A DNA stretch of 64,000 nucleotides, taken from NCBI RefSeq assembly GCF_040807025.1, contig NC_090943.1, forward strand, positions 126,665,400 to 126,729,399, in the 5' to 3' direction. The position numbers and the translations under genes were made by a program. The DNA comes from Struthio camelus. Taxonomy: Eukaryota; Chordata; Aves; Struthioniformes; Struthionidae. This document shows, in pieces, positions 62,101 to 64,000 of this stretch. The stretch's first letter is position 1. Each line of letters starts with the position of its first letter. The notes under the pieces were generated by a model. It was not told the origin of the DNA, did not search any database, and was given only the letters and a program-made list of their open reading frames with translations.

Positions 62101-63325
62101 CTCCACCGCAATTTTCTGCTCCTCCACCCCTCCCCGCAGCCGCCCTCAGACAAAGCGGCAGGAGCCCGGGGGGACCTCGCCGCCCGGGCTGGGGCGGGGG
62201 GCGGCGGCACGGCCAGGCGGGCGCGCCCGCCGCGACGCCGCCCCGCAGCCAGCCTGCCGCAGGGGGACCGGACCCCCGGGGCTCCCCACAGCCCCGGGCT
62301 GCTCCCCACGGCCCTGCTGCCGGCCGCCGCCCCTCGCCTGGCCTCGCCCCGGGCGCAGTGGGGCGGGGGGCTCCTCGCAGCGAGCGGGGCGCAGGGTGCG
62401 GCTCCCGGCGGCCGGGGGTGTCGGAGGAGGGGGGGGGGGTTTGCTTGCAGCGCACAAGCGCAAAATAAAAACAACGCTGGAAGCTGCTCGCTGGGAAGCA
62501 AAACAAGGGTGGGGTCGGATAAAAAAATCCCAGCTCTGGATGATGCAGTGACCTACTTCCCCCCCCCACCTTTCTCCGCTATTCCCCCCCCCCCCGCCCC
62601 GCCCCGGCCAGACTGCAGGTGTGGGCAGCGCGGGAGCGGCTCCGGCTCTGCGGCTCCCCTGCAGCCCCTCGCCCCGGCGCTGGGCGCGGTCGGCCCGCAA
62701 TGCGCGCCGCGGCAGGTGCGCGCCCCGCCGCGCTGCGCTGCGCTGCGCCGCACCCCGCCGCGCCCCGCCGCGCCGGCCCCGCGCCCCCGGCCGCCGCCCC
62801 GCGCCCCCGAGCTCCCCGGCGGTGCCTTTCCTCCTTCCCTCTTCTCTTCTCCTCGCCACCCGTCTCGCATTTCGTTTCAGAAATAAAGGGACGCGCTGTC
62901 CCCGGCGAACGGGGGCAGTCGGGGCTGCAGAGGGCATATTTATAGGGGGCTAACTTTTTTGCTGTTCTCGTTTTTTTTGTTCTCTCTCTCTCTCTTCTTT
63001 TAGTGCCATAATACATATATTAATCATTAAAACAATAAAAACCGTTTTAAAATTAGTCTGTGCTCAAGTGCCGAGCTCACCCGTTAGTAAATATTTAATC
63101 TCATCGCAGCTTAGGACGTTATAAGAGCCCCGGGGTCCCACCTCCCTCCTCTTTTTGATAAAAGAAATTAAAGAAAAGATACGTTTAGCGTTGTCTTGAT
63201 TTTTTCTAAACTTTAGGGCCACTGAAAAGAGCACCCAGTGTAGATAGTGGTGCTAGGAAATAGTGGCTGTTGTACTGGCTGAAGGAAAAGAGATGCAGTT
63301 TCTTACCCATTGCTGTTTTAGCCAT
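23087..63325 (-). CDS. STMN2: Stathmin-2 (SCG10), complete five-exon coding sequence
   Basis: Spliced CDS on the minus strand: 63325-63307, 36957-36862, 36208-36036, 25897-25706, 23146-23087. The total is 540 nt, or 179 residues plus TGA, the usual stathmin-2 length. Residues 1-38 form the membrane-targeting extension, with Cys22 and Cys24 in the ICSCFYPEP motif (known palmitoylation sites that direct it to Golgi and growth-cone vesicles). Residues from about 39 form the stathmin-like domain: a regulatory part with Ser50, Ser62-Pro, Ser73-Pro, Ser80 and Ser97 (Ser62 and Ser73 are known JNK sites), then a long charged alpha helix that binds two alpha/beta-tubulin dimers. It promotes microtubule turnover in growing axons. 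All junctions are GT/AG with matching phases (1, 1, 0, 0) and there is no frameshift or internal stop, so the gene looks intact. The extension with its cysteines, rather than a bare stathmin core, rules out STMN1. STMN3 and STMN4 are less likely because the sequence agrees almost throughout with stathmin-2 as I remember it. Confidence 0.97.
23147..25705 (-). other. STMN2: STMN2 intron 4 (2.6 kb)
   Basis: A phase-0 intron between donor GTAACT and acceptor TTTTCCAG. It contains only short chance reading frames and no recognised repeat or RNA gene. Confidence 0.9.
25706..25897 (-). CDS. STMN2: STMN2 exon 4 (tubulin-binding helix)
   Basis: This 192-nt phase-0 exon lies between acceptor CTGTTTCCAG and donor GTAACT. 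It encodes residues 97-160, from [20 protein letters not shown] to ALIERLQEK. Nearly every residue is compatible with one continuous charged helix. This is the part of stathmins that lies along two tubulin heterodimers. Residue 105 is His and residue 153 is Leu, where I recall Gln and Ile in the mammalian protein. A short GC-rich inverted repeat sits 61-80 bases upstream of the acceptor. Confidence 0.97.
25898..36035 (-). other. STMN2: STMN2 intron 3 (10.1 kb)
   Basis: A phase-0 intron between donor GTATCT and acceptor TTTCCAG. It is mostly AT-rich, unrecognised sequence with T14 and A15 homopolymers near 30880 and 35161. It contains an isolated GC-rich patch (32028-32200) and a possible SINE remnant near 35630-35700. 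No other gene is supported. Confidence 0.9.
32028..32200. other. Isolated GC-rich, CpG-bearing patch in STMN2 intron 3
   Basis: About 170 bp with many CpGs and GC-rich words (CGGTGTGCGCGGCCATGGTG, CCCCGGGCGAGCTGG) lie inside a strongly AT-rich intron. On the plus strand there is an ATG in a strong context (GCGGCCATGG) followed by 19 codons and a donor-like CAAGTGAGC. No protein or repeat family was recognised. Confidence 0.4.
36036..36208 (-). CDS. STMN2: STMN2 exon 3 (regulatory part of the stathmin-like domain)
   Basis: This 173-nt exon begins after acceptor CTTTCTGTGCAG and ends at AAG before donor GTATCT. It completes Asp39 and encodes residues 40-96, starting [20 protein letters not shown] and ending [15 protein letters not shown]. 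It contains the tubulin-capping N-terminal hairpin of the stathmin domain, the proline-directed sites Ser62 and Ser73 (known JNK targets), and Ser50 and Ser80. The following intron is in phase 0. Confidence 0.97.
36209..36861 (-). other. STMN2: STMN2 intron 2 (653 bp)
   Basis: A short phase-1 intron between donor GTGAGT and acceptor TGTGCAG. No repeat is recognised. On the opposite strand it holds a TATAAAAG (36632-36639) followed by a short MGNTQST reading frame, discussed as an observation. Confidence 0.9.
36862..36957 (-). CDS. STMN2: STMN2 exon 2 (membrane-targeting domain)
   Basis: This 96-nt exon lies between acceptor TTGTTTCAG and donor GTGAGT. It encodes residues 7-38: [18 protein letters not shown], then [14 protein letters not shown], plus the first base of Asp39. 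It carries the hydrophobic stretch and Cys22/Cys24, the known palmitoylation and Golgi-targeting signal of SCG10-type stathmins. Compared with the mammalian protein as I remember it, residue 32 is Met rather than Ile and residue 36 is Lys rather than Thr, both outside the cysteine motif. Confidence 0.96.
37740..37862 (-). mobile_element. Fossil tRNA-derived SINE (MIR-like)
   Basis: The blocks GCAGGTCATGACAGATCCCA, AGACTAGAACCAGCCCTTCT and GAGTCCTGGTGCAATACCCT followed by AGCCACTGACCACACTGC match, in reverse orientation, the body and A-box/B-box head of an old amniote SINE. It lies in STMN2 intron 1, in the same orientation as the gene. Confidence 0.5.
38858..38929. repeat. 72-bp nearly perfect palindrome
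   Basis: Each half is 36 bp and there is no spacer. The outer 17 base pairs (TCTACACAACTGTGACT and its complement) are perfect. Over all 36 positions, 31 are Watson-Crick pairs, two more are G-T pairs and three are mismatches, counting on the plus strand. It lies in STMN2 intron 1, about 1.9 kb before exon 2. No known repeat family was recognised. Confidence 0.93.
40030..40112 (-). mobile_element. Fossil tRNA-derived SINE (MIR-like), weak
   Basis: CACTTAGGTAGTTCATGGCT followed by GAACTGTGGTTCCCGAAATC, CTAAGGAGCTAGGATTGCAA and CC follows the same block order as the copies at 37740 and 47190, with more changes. The family assignment is tentative. Confidence 0.35.
47190..47308 (-). mobile_element. 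Fossil tRNA-derived SINE (MIR-like)
   Basis: CACAGAGAGGGGAAAAAAAT, GCTTCAGGTCACAGACCCAG and CACCCAGGTCTCCTGACTCC, then a diverged TRNA-like head, match the reverse complement of a MIR-type or related SINE. It is one of the clearer copies in the window. Confidence 0.5.
48226..48302 (+). mobile_element. Short CR1 3' end with octamer tail
   Basis: About 77 bp read GACTAGATGATCTCCAGAGG, then TCCCTTCTAACCTCAACCG, followed by about three copies of ATTCTGTG. It matches the copy at position 1 almost base for base. Sequence before about 48226 shows no further CR1 similarity, so this is an extremely 5'-truncated insertion. Confidence 0.88.
50325..50775 (+). mobile_element. Older CR1 LINE 3' fragment, about 450 bp
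   Basis: CR1-like blocks include CGGTGCTGGTGAGGCTACAT, GATGTGGAGAAACCGCTGAA, TTTAGGAGGGTGAAGGGAAG and, near the end, GGCCAGACTAGATGACCTCT. The octamer tail is lost. The divergence and small indels point to an old insertion lying in STMN2 intron 1, opposite to the gene's orientation. The 5' boundary is approximate. Confidence 0.75.
51744..51839. repeat. 39-bp direct tandem repeat, about 2.5 copies
   Basis: The unit begins TGACTCCTGCTAGGTGACAG and ends TTCAATAACCT. Copies start at 51744, 51783 and 51822, the last ending after 18 bp. Copy 1 differs from copy 2 at only two positions (GAGCGAC against AGGTGAC). No ORF spans the array. Confidence 0.92.
52136..52155. repeat. 20-bp perfect palindrome in an ATGA-rich patch
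   Basis: ATTTCATTCATGAATGAAAT equals its own reverse complement. It is embedded in a patch of AATGA repeats (52115-52160), so it may have arisen by simple-repeat slippage. Confidence 0.85.
52963..53035. repeat. Degenerate TCTA microsatellite
   Basis: Interrupted copies of TCTA/TCTG (GTCTGTCTATCTGCCTATCT, then further TCTATCTATGTATCTATTTT) indicate a decayed tetranucleotide repeat. Confidence 0.7.
55695..55722. repeat. A15 next to (AC)5 (T15 and TG tract in the STMN2 sense)
   Basis: The plus strand has A15 at 55695-55709, then TT, then ACACACACACA at 55712-55722. In the STMN2 transcript this reads as a UG repeat followed by a U15 run, then an AG-containing segment. Confidence 0.9.
56000..56080 (-). 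mobile_element. Fossil SINE fragment (MIR-like 3' half)
   Basis: GGATTATCCCCATCTTAACG, AAGAGAAAGTCAGGGCATAA and AATGATTAAGGGACAAATCC resemble the inverted MIR segment that normally reads TATTATCCCCATTTTACAGA and continues GAGGAAACTGAGGCACAGAG. This part of the element is short and simple, so the call is moderate. Confidence 0.4.
56465..56525 (+). mobile_element. Fossil tRNA-derived SINE head
   Basis: GGTGAGGACCTCTGACTGGG then AAATGAGATAACTCGGTTCA and ATCCC. GGTTCAATCCC matches the Pol III B-box, and the preceding segment looks like the middle of a tRNA-derived SINE head. No intact A-box or cloverleaf was seen, so it is not called as a tRNA. Confidence 0.35.
61895..62012. repeat. 14-bp AT-rich minisatellite and TATA/GATA-like palindromes
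   Basis: Four full copies plus a partial copy of ATCTATATATCTTC (variants TTT, TTC, CCC-like CTCC, TTC) run from 61946 to about 62010. They are preceded at 61895-61936 by short self-complementary units such as ATCTATATATAGAT. The array abuts the CpG island. Confidence 0.9.
62090..62930. promoter_or_regulatory. CpG island inside STMN2 intron 1
   Basis: About 840 bp of very GC-rich, CpG-dense sequence stands out sharply from its AT-rich surroundings. It has repeated GGGGCGGGG/CCCCGCCCC boxes (Sp/KLF-type sites), short tandem GCTGC and CGCCCCGC units near 62725-62780, and homopolymers G11 (62429-62439), C9 (62559-62567) and C12 (62584-62595). It begins about 380 bp downstream of exon 1. Several overlapping ORFs on both strands (up to 263 codons) are rich in Ala, Pro, Gly and Arg, as expected of any CpG island, and are not supported as genes. 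It probably regulates STMN2, but could also start another transcript. Confidence 0.85.
62937..62944 (-). promoter_or_regulatory. Canonical TATA box at the CpG island edge
   Basis: TATAAATA on the minus strand, in CCCCCTATAAATATGCCC, lies exactly at the upstream edge (in the STMN2 sense) of the CpG island. A start about 30 bp downstream would be near 62908 and would produce a transcript beginning after exon 1. The motif is seen. Promoter activity is inferred. Confidence 0.35.
63307..63325 (-). CDS. STMN2: STMN2 exon 1, coding part
   Basis: Nineteen coding bases read ATG GCT AAA ACA GCA ATG G and give MAKTAM plus the first base of Ala7. They are followed directly by the donor GTAAGA. The context ACCATGG around the start is a strong Kozak match. 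The 19-nt length leaves phase 1, exactly what exon 2 (CT TAC AAG) needs. The exon is too short to be found as an ORF. It was located by searching for the conserved stathmin-2 N-terminus. Confidence 0.93.
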
Positions 63326-63500
63326 GGTGGGATGTGCAGACTCTCAGAGGTGGTGAAGGCAAAGGGGTCCAGCTACAGCAGTGGAGAGAGGGAGAGAAGA
63401 CTGAATAAGGCACTGAGTCAGCAGAGTGGGGCTGTGCAAGAGAAGGAGCAAGAGGCAGGAGCCCATGAATAATTATCACTCCTCTACCCAAGCAGATTGG
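63326..63500 (-). promoter_or_regulatory. STMN2: STMN2 5' UTR and core promoter
   Basis: Reading on the minus strand toward the ATG there is a CCAAT box (63496-63500, in GAGCCAATCT) and then a TATA-like ATAATTATT (63468-63476), about 20 bp apart. That predicts a start site near 63440 and a 5' UTR of roughly 115 nt. The predicted UTR is rich in C and T (CTTCTCTCCCTCTCTCC) and has no upstream ATG between 63440 and the start codon. The element spacing is seen directly. The start site is inferred. Confidence 0.5.
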
Positions 63501-64000
63501 CTCTAGAGGTCCCCTGACATGACTCCTGCAGAGCCAGAATCTCCGGGCATTAAATATTGATCCACCAATGGTGCTGGAGTACAAAGTGCCAGATTGCAGT
63601 TTGAAATGGAAATCAGTCCTTGAATGCCTCTCCCCCCTCGGTTTAGCTTTAGTAGTACATTCCATGTCAAATGTTTTATGTCTTGCATGAAAAAGCCTAT
63701 TGGCGTTGAAGGCTCTGCTGTTGCTACCTGTAAAAAATGCACAAATTCATTTTAGCACATTTTATTCCACAGACAGGACAAAAGAAAGGACCAGTGCAAA
63801 GGGTTTTCTAAACCGTTTCAGTAAAAGAGCTGCTTATATTATTTCGCCTCTGCGTCCCATTTCCTACAAATGCGTGCAGCTACTGTACACAATTGCTTTA
63901 TGCTGCATGTTTTTGCATCTCAGTATTTATTTTGGAATCTCCAGCACTAAGCCTGGACAACTTGCATTGTGATAAAACCTGGGGAATGACAGCTGGACCT
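63501..64000. other. Proximal upstream region of STMN2, no gene seen
   Basis: About 500 bp upstream of the inferred promoter, moderately AT-rich with no CpG cluster. No ORF here resembles a known protein. I looked on both strands for the 21-bp RE1/NRSE that silences SCG10 outside neurons and did not find a full match. In rat I recall it lying further upstream, so it is probably beyond the window edge. Confidence 0.5.

Larger units (their letters stand above)
36958..63306 (-). other. STMN2: STMN2 intron 1 (26.3 kb)
   Basis: Bounded by donor GTAAGA and acceptor TTTCAG, in phase 1. A first intron of about this size is usual for STMN2, and in humans it hosts the TDP-43-repressed cryptic exon. 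No second gene is visible on either strand. It contains the CpG island, a 14-bp minisatellite, a TG/T tract, a 39-bp tandem repeat, a 72-bp palindrome, two CR1 fragments and several old SINE remnants, listed separately. The rest is AT-rich sequence with short chance ORFs, including long stretches at 40.5-46.4 kb, 48.4-50.2 kb and 52.2-61.2 kb where I see no gene. Confidence 0.9.

Noticed and set aside
62006..63016. Many overlapping ORFs of 105-263 codons over the CpG island
   Set aside because: GC-rich sequence lacks stop codons in all frames. The predicted peptides are Ala/Pro/Gly/Arg-rich on both strands, without any family match.
1..64000. Endogenous retrovirus, DNA-transposon genes or CRISPR arrays
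   Set aside because: I looked for long terminal repeats, protease/reverse transcriptase/transposase motifs and regularly spaced repeats and saw none. Only CR1 ends and old SINE fragments are visible.

Overview
The window is vertebrate nuclear DNA, most likely from a bird. It is AT-rich and CpG-poor, gene-sparse and low in repeats. Four fragments match the 3' region of CR1 LINEs, two of them ending in the tandem ATTCTGTG octamer tail typical of avian and other sauropsid CR1. The only gene recognised with confidence is STMN2 (stathmin-2, SCG10), a neuron-specific, palmitoylated, Golgi- and vesicle-associated microtubule-destabilising protein. Its whole coding sequence is on the minus strand.

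STMN2 layout, in transcription order from high to low coordinates: exon 1 coding part 63307-63325, exon 2 36862-36957, exon 3 36036-36208, exon 4 25706-25897, exon 5 coding part 23087-23146. The pieces sum to 19+96+173+192+60 = 540 nt, which is 179 codons plus a stop. All splice sites are GT/AG and the phases agree. A CCAAT/TATA-like pair at 63468-63500 fits a start of transcription near 63440. AATAAA hexamers at 22955/22928 and 21835 fit a short and a long 3' UTR. Intron 1 is about 26.3 kb, intron 2 0.65 kb, intron 3 10.1 kb and intron 4 2.6 kb.

Region by region: 1-21.8 kb is intergenic DNA downstream of STMN2, with two CR1 fragments, one fossil SINE, a C16 run, and one CpG-bearing, exon-like segment on the plus strand (8510-8599). 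21.8-63.4 kb is the STMN2 transcription unit. Its introns hold two CR1 fragments, several old tRNA-derived SINE remnants, a nearly perfect 72-bp palindrome (38858-38929), a TG/T tract (55675-55722), a 39-bp tandem repeat (51744-51839) and a small GC-rich patch (32028-32200). 62.1-62.95 kb is a strong CpG island inside intron 1, about 400 bp past exon 1. It is bordered on one side by a 14-bp minisatellite and on the other by a canonical TATAAATA in the STMN2 orientation. 63.48-64.0 kb is the proximal upstream region. STMN2 was the founding REST/NRSF target, but no complete RE1/NRSE was seen in the window.

I did not find a second protein-coding gene, tRNA, rRNA, CRISPR array or intact mobile element. 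The other long ORFs look like chance reading frames. The most interesting unexplained structures are the intronic palindrome and the TATA-flanked intronic CpG island.
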